Positions 43,182-51,181 of a DNA stretch of 64,000 nt are shown here, piece after piece. Source of the DNA: Verrucomicrobiaceae bacterium UBA2429 (GTDB taxonomy: Bacteria; Verrucomicrobiota; Verrucomicrobiia; Verrucomicrobiales; Verrucomicrobiaceae); assembly GCA_002343505.1 (NCBI GenBank), contig DDQZ01000061.1, positions 86,403 through 150,402 of the forward strand, given 5' to 3'. Position 1 is the first letter of the stretch. Each line of letters opens with the position of its first letter. A program made the translations under genes and the position numbers. The notes beneath the pieces were generated by a model. The model was not told the DNA's origin. It did no database searches and saw nothing but the letters and a program-made list of their open reading frames with translations.

Positions 43182-44635
43182 GACAGGGTGGCGAGATTTT
43201 CGGCAATGGCCGGGCGGAACTGCATCCGCGCGAGGATGTCGTTTCCCACATCCACGCCGGGGGCGGTCTCGATGAGGCGCAGGCCCTGCGGGGTGAGTTC
43301 GAAGACGGCGCGCTCGGTGACGTAGAGCACCTGCTGGCCGCGCGCGAGGGCGGAGGGGCCGTGGAAGCAGACGTGGCGGATTTTTTCGACGAACTTGGGC
43401 TGCTGCTTCGCCAGGAAGGTGCTGCAAAAGACCAGCCGCCGCGCGCTGTGGGCGATGTTCATGAAGCCGCCGACGCCGGCAAAACGCCCGCCCATGCTGG
43501 CCACGTTCACGCTGCCCTGCGCGTCCACCTCCACGGCGCCGAGCACGGCGATGTCCAGCCCGCCGCCGTCGTAGAAATCAAACTGCGCGGGCTGGTCAAT
43601 GACGGCCTCGGGGAAGTGGCTGCAGCCGAAGTTCAGCCCGGAGGCGGGCACGCCGCCGATGGGGCCGCTCTCGACGGTGAGGGTGAACTCCCCCAGCCGC
43701 CCGGTCTCCGCGGCGACGGCGGCCACGCCCTCGGGCAGGCCGATGCCGAGATTGACGATCTCCCCCGGGCGTATCTCCCGCAGCGCGCGCGCGGCGATGC
43801 GCTTGCGGTCGGACTCCGGAATGGGAGGCAGGGAAAACGCGCCGCCGCTGACGACAAACTCCTCGTTGAACTCCTCGGCGAAGGTCTGGTCATGGTTGAT
43901 TCCGCCGGAGGCGACGATGTAATCCACCAGGATGCCGGGCACGCGCACCGACTTCGGATCGGGCAGGCGGTCGAGCATGCCCTCGATCTGGGCGATGACG
44001 ATGCCGCCGTGGTTTTTCGCCGCCTGCGCGATGGGCAGCACCTCGCCGATGAGCGCCTCGCTTTCCATGTCGAGATTCCCCAGCGTGTCCGCGTAGGTGG
44101 CGCGGATGAGGCCCGCATGGACGGGCACCGGCTTGTAGCGCAGCCAGTCACGCCCGTCCAAAGTCACCCGCTCCACGAGCGGCTCGGTGGTGCGCTCGTT
44201 GAGCCTGCCGCCGCCCTGCTCCGGCTCCATGAAGGTGCCGAGGCCCACCTGGGTGATGAGGCCGGGCCGCCTGGCGGCGGTCTCGCGCATCAGGGCGCAG
44301 AGCACGCCCTGGGGCAGGTTGTAGGCCTCGATCTCGTTGTTGAGCGCCAGCTCGCCGAGCTTCGGGGCCAGGTTCCAATGCCCGCCGATGACCCTTTTCA
44401 ACAGGCCGGGATGCGCCAGGTGGTTGAGGCCGCGCGCGGCGCGGTCGCCCTGGCCGGCGCAGTAGAGGAGCGTCAGGCCCCTGGGACGCCCCGTCTCCAG
44501 AAAGCGCTGCTCCAGCGCGGCGGTGAGCATCTCGGGGTGCCCGGCGCCGACGAATCCGCCCACCGCCACCGTGGCGCCATCCGGGATGGCGGAGACGGCC
44601 TTCGAGGCGGTGGTGTAGGTGGCGGGCGCGCGCAT
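43178..44635 (-). CDS. acyl CoA:acetate/3-ketoacid CoA transferase (fused alpha-beta, YdiF-like)
   Basis: A 485-residue family I CoA transferase with both halves in one chain. The alpha-like half has GATVAVGGFVGAGHPEML and the glycine-rich GLGTFMEPEQGGGRLNE; the beta-like half has EIVNLGIGLPEGVA and the active-site glutamate in LTVESGPIGGVPASG. It transfers CoA between acetyl-/succinyl-CoA and a keto or short-chain acid. The ATG at 44635 was chosen because it lies 16 bp after glnD; an earlier ATG at 44668 would overlap glnD. Its stop overlaps the thiolase start (ATGA), so the two form a functional pair. Confidence 0.9.
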   Translation of the reverse strand: MRAPATYTTASKAVSAIPDGATVAVGGFVGAGHPEMLTAALEQRFLETGRPRGLTLLYCAGQGDRAARGLNHLAHPGLLKRVIGGHWNLAPKLGELALNNEIEAYNLPQGVLCALMRETAARRPGLITQVGLGTFMEPEQGGGRLNERTTEPLVERVTLDGRDWLRYKPVPVHAGLIRATYADTLGNLDMESEALIGEVLPIAQAAKNHGGIVIAQIEGMLDRLPDPKSVRVPGILVDYIVASGGINHDQTFAEEFNEEFVVSGGAFSLPPIPESDRKRIAARALREIRPGEIVNLGIGLPEGVAAVAAETGRLGEFTLTVESGPIGGVPASGLNFGCSHFPEAVIDQPAQFDFYDGGGLDIAVLGAVEVDAQGSVNVASMGGRFAGVGGFMNIAHSARRLVFCSTFLAKQQPKFVEKIRHVCFHGPSALARGQQVLYVTERAVFELTPQGLRLIETAPGVDVGNDILARMQFRPAIAENLATLS

Positions 44636-44651
44636 GTCGGAGCGGGGTGGG

Positions 44652-47423
44652 TCAGCCAAAGACGGCATCCTCGATCCTGGCGCGCAGGCGGTCGAGCGCC
44701 CTGCGGTCCCGGAGCTTGCGGCCGTTTTCGTCCTGCACATAGACGGAGTCCAGCGCCACGCCCTTTTCGGTGGCGATGCGCGCGTGGGTGACGCTGAGGC
44801 CGAGCCGGCCGATGGCCATGAAAATGTCATGCAGCAGGCCGAGACGGTCCACGATCTGCAGCTCGACCACGGTTTGATCCGGGGAGAGGTCGTTGTTGAT
44901 GTGGACGCGCTGCGGGATCTCGGCCATCACCTCGTCATAGCCGGGGATGCCGCGGCGGGATTTGGCGATGGCTTCGGCGAAGTCGAAGCTCTGGCTGAGG
45001 AAGGCGGCGCGCACGGCGCTCTCCACGCGCTGCTTGGCGCTGCGGTTGGTCACGGCGGTCATGCCCGTGGTGCAGACGCGGAAGATGTCCAGCACGAGGT
45101 GGTCGGAGCGCTGGTAAAGGTCGGCGCTCAGGATGTTGATGCCCTCGGCGGCGAGCGCGCCGGAGACGCGCGCGAGCAGCAGATGGCGGTCCCAGCAGGT
45201 GACGACGAGCTCGCTGTAACCCTGGGCGGGAAAATCGTTCCAGACCATGACGGGCAGCAGGCCGGCGCGGGCGTCCTCCCCGGAGAGCTGGACAAAAAAA
45301 TCGCGGAACTGGCGGATGTGCGCGGCGATCTGGGCGGGGTCGCGGAAGTTGAAGTAGCTGCGCGGCATGTGCTCGAAGTGCGCGGAGGTCTCCTCCTCGA
45401 AACCGGCGGGCAGCAGCCCCGCCACCTCCGCGCGCACGTCCTCGATGGGCACGCTGACGCGGCGCATGAAGTCGGCGGGCGCCTTCATGAACTCCAGCGC
45501 GCTGTGGTAGAGCTGGCGGATGGAGGTCTCCTTGTAGCCGGTCCAGCTCGCCTCGCTGGTGCCGCGCGAGTCGGCCTGGGTCATGACCAGCAGCGCGTCG
45601 AGGTTCTCCTTGGTGCGCACGATCTGGACGAAGTCCTCGATGACCTTCGGGTCCTCCAGGTTCGAGGTGGTGGCCACGCGGTACATGAGCAGGTGGTTGT
45701 CCACCAGGAAGAGCAGCAGCTTGCGCCGCTCCCCCTTGATGACCATGCGGCGGGCCACCGCGTCCGCCAGCAGGGTGCTCTCGTCATCGTGGGATTTTTT
45801 GTTGGCGGCGCGCCCGGTGTCATGCATGACGAGCGCCAGGTACAGCATGGCGGGCTGCTGCAGCTCCTGGAAGATCTGCTGGTAGAAAGCCATGCCGCCC
45901 TTCTGCGGCGGGCCGGCCAGCTCGTCGAGCTTGTCCAGCGTGCGCAGGGTGTGCTCGTCCGCGGTGAAGCGGTGGAAGAACTCGTGCTGCACCAGGCAGG
46001 TCAACGCGCCGAACTCCGGGATGTAGCGGCCCAGGAAGCCCACGCGGTGCATCTGGCGCAGCGTGCGCGCCACCTCGCCCTTGCGGGAGAGGATGGCCTC
46101 GAAGATCTCGCGGATTTCCCTGCTGTAGCGGAAGCCGGCGTTGACCAGGCGGAAGCTCTTCTGCACGAGCTGGAAGAGCTCCGGGCTGAGGCGCAGATGC
46201 CGCTGCTGGGTGTGGGAAAAGAGGCGCATGAGACGCTGCGGGTCCTCCTTGAAAATGTCCTCCCCGTCGGGGAAGACGCGGCCGTTTTTGCTGTGAAAGC
46301 CGTCGAACTTCTCCACCCGCCGCGCGTCCTTCCTCCGCGCCAGGAAACCGAGCAGGCTCCTGCGCGGCCTGGCGCCCTCGAGCTGCTCGAGGTGGAAGCC
46401 GTCCATGATCTCGCTGCTGCGCTGGAGCACGTCCCGCGTGGCCATGTAGTAGTCCTTCATGAAGCACTCGATGCGGCGCAGCACGCGCTTGTGCTTGTAG
46501 CCCAGATGGCCGGCCACCACGCCCTGGAGGCGCAGGGTCAGCACATCCTCCCCGCGCTTTTCGCTGTAGTGCATCTCGTTGCGCGCGCGCAGGATGAGGT
46601 CATAGGCCCGCTCCACCTCGCGCCAGCCGGCGGCGGAGATGAGGCCGCGCGCCACCAGGTCCCTCGGGTCCAGCGTTCCGAGCTTGGCATAGGTCATCCA
46701 GATCAGGTTCTGGTAGTCGCGCAGGCCGCCGCAGCCGTTTTTCACATGCGGCTCCTGGACGAAGGGGGTGCCGCCGTGTTTTTCGTGGCGCGCGGCCAGG
46801 TCCTCCTGCCGGTGGCGCAGGAACTCCTTTTCCCGCCCCCGGATGCACTCCGCGTCGAAGCGCGCGCGGAAATCATCAAAAGCCGCCCTGTCCCCGGTGA
46901 GGAAGCGCGCCTCGATGAGCGCCGTCTTCGCCTGCCGCTCCTCGTTCGCGTGGCGCAGGCAGTCGCCCACGCTGCGGGTGCCGCCCTGGCCCACCTTCAG
47001 CTTCAGGTCCCACAGCGCGGTTTGGAAGGAGACCACCAGCTTCGTCACCTCCGGCGGGACCTGCGCGCCGTTGCCGGGCACCAGAAAGGTGAGGTCCACA
47101 TCACTGCCCGGGCACATGGCCCGCCGCCCGTAGCCGCCGTGCGCCACCACGCTGATCTTGAGGGCCGCCCCGCCCGGCTGCGCCGCCGCGCACTCCTCCC
47201 ACAGCAGGCGCACCAGGTAGTCGAGCATCTCCGAGCGCATCCAGCAGATCTCCACCCCGCTCCAGCCGGCGCGGTGGCGCTGCTTGATGCGCTGCTCCTT
47301 GAGCCGGAGGAACTGCCTGCACAGCTTCAGCGTCACCGCCTTCCCGCGCGGCGCGGGGCCGGCGCCGGCGAAGACCTTCTGGGCCGCCGCCTCGATGCGG
47401 CGCTTGTACTCGCGCTCCGTCAT
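44652..47423 (-). CDS. glnD: bifunctional uridylyltransferase/uridylyl-removing enzyme for PII
   Basis: A 923-residue nitrogen sensor that uridylylates PII when glutamine is low and removes UMP when it is high. The nucleotidyltransferase motif GGYGRR...GSDVDL is at about 96-111; a GlnD linker follows. The HD hydrolase region has LALVMHDTGRAANKKSHDDE near 525-545. Two ACT domains lie at about 736 (VTCWDRHLLLARVSGALAAE) and 851 (VELQIVDRLGLLHDIFMAIG). All four domains are present. The sequence around the HD dyad differs from the usual HDIAKGRGGDHS form. It sits between apt (9-bp gap) and the CoA transferase gene; PII itself is not in the window. Confidence 0.93.
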   Translation of the reverse strand: MTEREYKRRIEAAAQKVFAGAGPAPRGKAVTLKLCRQFLRLKEQRIKQRHRAGWSGVEICWMRSEMLDYLVRLLWEECAAAQPGGAALKISVVAHGGYGRRAMCPGSDVDLTFLVPGNGAQVPPEVTKLVVSFQTALWDLKLKVGQGGTRSVGDCLRHANEERQAKTALIEARFLTGDRAAFDDFRARFDAECIRGREKEFLRHRQEDLAARHEKHGGTPFVQEPHVKNGCGGLRDYQNLIWMTYAKLGTLDPRDLVARGLISAAGWREVERAYDLILRARNEMHYSEKRGEDVLTLRLQGVVAGHLGYKHKRVLRRIECFMKDYYMATRDVLQRSSEIMDGFHLEQLEGARPRRSLLGFLARRKDARRVEKFDGFHSKNGRVFPDGEDIFKEDPQRLMRLFSHTQQRHLRLSPELFQLVQKSFRLVNAGFRYSREIREIFEAILSRKGEVARTLRQMHRVGFLGRYIPEFGALTCLVQHEFFHRFTADEHTLRTLDKLDELAGPPQKGGMAFYQQIFQELQQPAMLYLALVMHDTGRAANKKSHDDESTLLADAVARRMVIKGERRKLLLFLVDNHLLMYRVATTSNLEDPKVIEDFVQIVRTKENLDALLVMTQADSRGTSEASWTGYKETSIRQLYHSALEFMKAPADFMRRVSVPIEDVRAEVAGLLPAGFEEETSAHFEHMPRSYFNFRDPAQIAAHIRQFRDFFVQLSGEDARAGLLPVMVWNDFPAQGYSELVVTCWDRHLLLARVSGALAAEGINILSADLYQRSDHLVLDIFRVCTTGMTAVTNRSAKQRVESAVRAAFLSQSFDFAEAIAKSRRGIPGYDEVMAEIPQRVHINNDLSPDQTVVELQIVDRLGLLHDIFMAIGRLGLSVTHARIATEKGVALDSVYVQDENGRKLRDRRALDRLRARIEDAVFG

Positions 47424-47432
47424 GCGGGGAAA

Positions 47433-47966
47433 TCAAAAGGTCAGCAGCGCGTGCACCGGCCCGCTGCCCGCCAGCTTCGAGCGCCCGTCCAGGAAGCCCA
47501 GCTCGATGAAAAACGCCGACCCCAGCAGGTCCGCGCCCGACTCCTGGATGAGGCGCACCGCCGCGCCCGCCGTGCCGCCGGTGGCCAGCAGATCGTCCGC
47601 CAGCACCACCTTCTCCCCCGGCGCCAGCGCGTCCTCGTGCATCTCCACGCTGTTGCTGCCATACTCCAGCGTGTAATCCAGCCCGCGCGTCCTCCAGGGC
47701 AGCTTGCCCTTTTTGCGCACCGGCACGAAGCCCGCGCCCAGCCGCGCCGCCATCAGCGCGCCGAAGATGAAGCCGCGCGCGTCAATGCCCACCACCTTGT
47801 CCACCTTTTGATCCGCGAAGGCCGCGGCCATGCCCTCGATGGCCTGGCGCAGCAGCACCGCGTCCGCCAGCACCGGCGTGATGTCTTTGAAAAGGATGCC
47901 CGGCTGGGGGAAGTCGGGCACATCACGGATCGTGGAGCGGAGGCGTTCGAGGGTGTCGGGGCTCAT
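47433..47966 (-). CDS. apt: adenine phosphoribosyltransferase
   Basis: A 177-residue purine salvage enzyme making AMP from adenine and PRPP. The family start is evident (LERLRSTIRDVPDFPQPGIL, FKDITPVLAD). Base-binding GIDARGFIFGALMAARLG and the PRPP loop VVLADDLLATGGTAGAA are intact, as is the flexible-loop block EYGSNSVEMHEDAL. The start at 47966 gives the normal length. It heads the minus-strand run apt-glnD-CoA transferase-thiolase and is divergent from an O-methyltransferase gene across a very GC-rich 148 bp. Confidence 0.96.
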   Translation of the reverse strand: MSPDTLERLRSTIRDVPDFPQPGILFKDITPVLADAVLLRQAIEGMAAAFADQKVDKVVGIDARGFIFGALMAARLGAGFVPVRKKGKLPWRTRGLDYTLEYGSNSVEMHEDALAPGEKVVLADDLLATGGTAGAAVRLIQESGADLLGSAFFIELGFLDGRSKLAGSGPVHALLTF

Positions 47967-48114
47967 GGCCGCGCAGTGTGCGGGAGCGCGCGGCGGTTGC
48001 AAGCGGCAATGCCCGCGCTGCGGGCGGCGCGGCAGGGCGGCGGGGCGCTTTTGGCGCGGCGCGGCGGATTTCCGCGCTGGCGCTTCGGCCCGCGCCCGGC
48101 ATGGTGGGCGCGCC

Positions 48115-49143
48115 ATGCCGCCTGATCTCACCGCCGCCCCGCTGACGGATCCTCTCCGCATTTACCGCTACCGCGACAGCCTGTACGCGGTGGACCTGGT
48201 GGCGGCGGCGCTGGGCGCGGACTTTTTTTCCCGGCTGGCGGCGCGGCCTTCGACGCCGGGGGGGATCTGCGCGGACTTCGGCTTCAAGGAGCGGCCGGTG
48301 GATGTGATGCTGACGCTGTTCGCGGCGAACGGCTGGGTGCGCGCGGAGGCGGGCGTTTTCCACGCGACGGAGACGGCGCGGGAGCATCTGCGCGCGGATT
48401 CGGAGTGGTTCCTGGGCCCCTACTACGCGTCGCTGCACGAGCGGCCCATCGCGCGCGATTTCCTCGAGGTGCTCAGGACGGACAGGCCGGCGGGCTGGAG
48501 CGGGGACAAGGCGTCCTCCGACTGGCACGAGGCGATGGAGCAGGAGGACTTCGCGCGCAGGTTCACCGCGGCGATGGACTGCCGGGGGCGTTTCCTGGGC
48601 CGGGCGCTGGCGGAGAGGCTGGACCTGCGCGGGCGCGCGCGTCTGCTGGACATCGGCGCGGGCAGCGGCATCTACGCCTGCTGCATCGCGGCGCGGCACC
48701 CCGGCATCCGGGCGGTGGCCTTTGACCAGGCGCCGGTGGACCGCATCGCGCGCAGGCTGATCGCGGAGCGCGGCTGCGCGGACCGGGTGGGGGTGGAGGC
48801 GGGGGACATGTTTGCGGGCCTGCCCGGCGGCTGCGACGCGCACCTGTGGTCGAACGTGCTGCACGACTGGGGCGCGGAGGATGCGCGGCGGCTGCTGGCG
48901 CTCTCCCACGCGGCGCTGCCGCCCGGCGGCCTGCTCATCATTCACGATGCCTTCATCAACGCGGAGAAAACCGGCCCGCTGCATGTGGCGGAGTACTCGT
49001 GCCTGCTGATGCACTCGACGCGGGGGAAATGTTACAGTACGGCTGAATACACGGACATGCTGGCGGAGGCGGGCTTCATCCCCGGTCCCTACGCGGACAC
49101 GGTGGCGGGGCGCGGCTTCATGACGGCGGTGAAGGCGGGTTGA
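48115..49143 (+). CDS. SAM-dependent O-methyltransferase (acetylserotonin/hydroxyneurosporene type)
   Basis: A 342-residue plant-type class I O-methyltransferase. The N-terminal winged-helix dimerisation region includes LLVAAL-like DLVAAALGADFFSRLA and a helix-turn-helix (ICADFGFKERPVDVMLTLFA). The SAM-binding motif LLDIGAGSGIYACCIA is near residue 178, and the catalytic histidine appears in SNVLHDWGAEDARRLL near 250. Relatives methylate phenolic or polyketide hydroxyls. No biosynthetic partners are encoded nearby, so the substrate is unknown. Base composition is extremely GC-rich even for this window. Confidence 0.88.
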   Translation: MPPDLTAAPLTDPLRIYRYRDSLYAVDLVAAALGADFFSRLAARPSTPGGICADFGFKERPVDVMLTLFAANGWVRAEAGVFHATETAREHLRADSEWFLGPYYASLHERPIARDFLEVLRTDRPAGWSGDKASSDWHEAMEQEDFARRFTAAMDCRGRFLGRALAERLDLRGRARLLDIGAGSGIYACCIAARHPGIRAVAFDQAPVDRIARRLIAERGCADRVGVEAGDMFAGLPGGCDAHLWSNVLHDWGAEDARRLLALSHAALPPGGLLIIHDAFINAEKTGPLHVAEYSCLLMHSTRGKCYSTAEYTDMLAEAGFIPGPYADTVAGRGFMTAVKAG

Positions 49144-49155
49144 GCGGCGGCGTGC

Positions 49156-51054
49156 TCACTCGGCGGCCAGCTCCACCCAGCGGGTGCGGGTGCCTGAGCC
49201 GGTGGGCAGGTCCCAGGTTTCGGAGTCGCCCATGAGGCGGCTTTCCTGGCGCTCGCCGCCCTGGTCGGTCCAGGCGTAGGTGACGCGGACGGGGCTGCTC
49301 TCCACCGGGTAGAGGATGTGGCCTTCGGCGCGCAGGATGCGTTTGCCGCCGGTGTTGTGAAAGCGCACGCGCACGGAGCCGGCGGCGTTTTCCGGCAGCT
49401 CCGCGCCGCCCTCCCACATGGATTGCGACCAGAAGCCGCCGGGCTCGGCGCCGCGCCTGTGGATGGCGCCGTCCTTGAGCAGCGGCTGCCAGGCGCGGCC
49501 GCCATCCAGGGAGTACTCGATGTGGTAGCGCACGTCGGGGCTGGGCGGGTTGCTGGAGGCGATGTGGGCGGCGGCGTGGACGGCGCGCACGGGCAGGCCG
49601 CGCGGGGCGGGCAGCTCAAGGGTGAGGCGCGGGGTGTCGAACGCGCCCTCGACGATGCGGGGCGCGGCCTGGGCTTTCTCCGGCCCGAAGCTGGCGATGC
49701 CGCGCCCGCCGATGCCGAGGGTGACGCGGGTGCCGCCGTCCTTGAGCCGGGGAAAGACGGCGGGATTGGCCTGGCAGACGGTGCGGATGACCAGGCCGCC
49801 GCCGGCCAGGGAGGCGGCGGCGGCGCCGAGGCGCAGATGATACTGGCGGCGGCCTTTGACATGGTCGGTCAGGTCCATGCCGTCGTGGAAAGCGCCCGCC
49901 TCGTGCCAGGTGGCGCCGCCGTCGGTGGAGATGGAGACCGGGCAGTCCGCGCGTCCGCGCAGCACGAGGCCGTTTTTGCACCCCGGCTGGTAAACACCCC
50001 ACGGCGTGTCATCCGGCGGGGTGGCGGCGATGATGAAGGGGGTGTGAAACTCCAGCGTCACCTGCTCCGCGCTCTCGCTGACCACGCCCTCCTTATACCC
50101 GCCGCCGGCGAAGTCCGGCCGCCATTCATGGACGGCGTTGCCGTAGCGGGCCTGGCCGTTGACATGGGCGGTGCCGGTCTTTGAGCCGTGCATGGCCTCG
50201 GGCTGGTTCACCCAGGTGCGGGAGCGCTCCATGCCGGGCACGCCGCCGGTCATGGCGTTCCTGCCCCAGAAGACGAAGGTGCGCCCGTCCTCCAGCCCGG
50301 GCTCGAACCAGCGCCGCAGCGTCTCACCCCGGCGCAGATGCACCACGGGCGGCGGCCCGGCGTAACCGGCGCGGTACTCCGCGGTGTGGTAGGCGGCGTA
50401 GGCGGCGCCGTCCTTGGGATGCAGGCCGCAGACCAGCCACCCCTGCTGGCTGGCGGGCGCGTGCCCGCGCGAGGCCAGCTTTTCCCAGTCCTTGTAGATG
50501 ACATCCAGCCCGAGCAGGCCGCCGCCCTCCGGGTCGTGGATGACGGTGGAGAGGTCGTGGTCCAGCAGCGCCCAGCGGCCCTCGCCATAGGGTCCGCCGG
50601 TGAGGAAGACCTCCATCGAGTTGTGCCCGCGCGTGCCGGTGACGCGGGAACGGCAGGGGCCGAGCAGCGCGTCCAGCTCCGCGGTCCACTGCGCGTGCGT
50701 GGTGCCGCACAGGCCGAAGCCGTGCGCGAAGAGGCCCGTCCAGTAGCCGCGCGTGGCGTTCATCGAGGCGTTGTCAAAGCCGCCGCCCCACAGGTCCTCC
50801 TTCCCCTCCTCGGCATGGGCGTAGTGGGTGTTGCGGAAAAACCACGCGGCCAGCGCCTTGTCATGATCCGTCTCGGGGCGGATGCCGGTGGCCTGCTCAT
50901 ACTGCCGCGCCTGGGTGGCGAAGAGCCGTTCGAAGGAGGAAAGCGCCCGCTCTCCCGGATACCAGGGGTGGTCGGTCTCGATTTGCGGGTCGCCCACGCC
51001 GGCGTTGAGCAGGGCGGGCAGGAGGATGAGGCAGCGGGGGAAAAAACGGCGCAT
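49156..51054 (-). CDS. secreted transglutaminase-like protein
   Basis: A 632-residue exported protein; the start at 51054 gives a signal peptide (MRRFFPRCLILLPALLNAG). A transglutaminase-type triad is visible: cysteine in GFGLCGTTHAQW (about residue 117), histidine in TGTRGHNSMEVFL and aspartate in WALLDHDLSTV. Its order and spacing suit the cysteine-protease/transglutaminase superfamily. The second half (about 300-632) is a set of beta domains with YHIEYSLDGGRAWQPLLKD-like strands. It may cross-link or cleave surface proteins or glycopeptides; the reaction is not established. It converges with the O-methyltransferase gene. Confidence 0.75.
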   Translation of the reverse strand: MRRFFPRCLILLPALLNAGVGDPQIETDHPWYPGERALSSFERLFATQARQYEQATGIRPETDHDKALAAWFFRNTHYAHAEEGKEDLWGGGFDNASMNATRGYWTGLFAHGFGLCGTTHAQWTAELDALLGPCRSRVTGTRGHNSMEVFLTGGPYGEGRWALLDHDLSTVIHDPEGGGLLGLDVIYKDWEKLASRGHAPASQQGWLVCGLHPKDGAAYAAYHTAEYRAGYAGPPPVVHLRRGETLRRWFEPGLEDGRTFVFWGRNAMTGGVPGMERSRTWVNQPEAMHGSKTGTAHVNGQARYGNAVHEWRPDFAGGGYKEGVVSESAEQVTLEFHTPFIIAATPPDDTPWGVYQPGCKNGLVLRGRADCPVSISTDGGATWHEAGAFHDGMDLTDHVKGRRQYHLRLGAAAASLAGGGLVIRTVCQANPAVFPRLKDGGTRVTLGIGGRGIASFGPEKAQAAPRIVEGAFDTPRLTLELPAPRGLPVRAVHAAAHIASSNPPSPDVRYHIEYSLDGGRAWQPLLKDGAIHRRGAEPGGFWSQSMWEGGAELPENAAGSVRVRFHNTGGKRILRAEGHILYPVESSPVRVTYAWTDQGGERQESRLMGDSETWDLPTGSGTRTRWVELAAE

Positions 51055-51181
51055 GGCTGCTAATACGCCGCGCCCGGTTGAAACTCGCGCGCTGTCTTTG
51101 ACGGCGCGGGCGCGCGGCACCGGAGCGCCGGCCGTCATGCGGACAGTCCTGCCTTGTCTGAGCCGTGTTGGCTGCCCCGCT

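Noticed and set aside
44619..48125. Long plus-strand open frame opposite glnD and apt
   Set aside because: GlnD and Apt motifs are unambiguous on the minus strand; the antisense frame has no recognisable domain.
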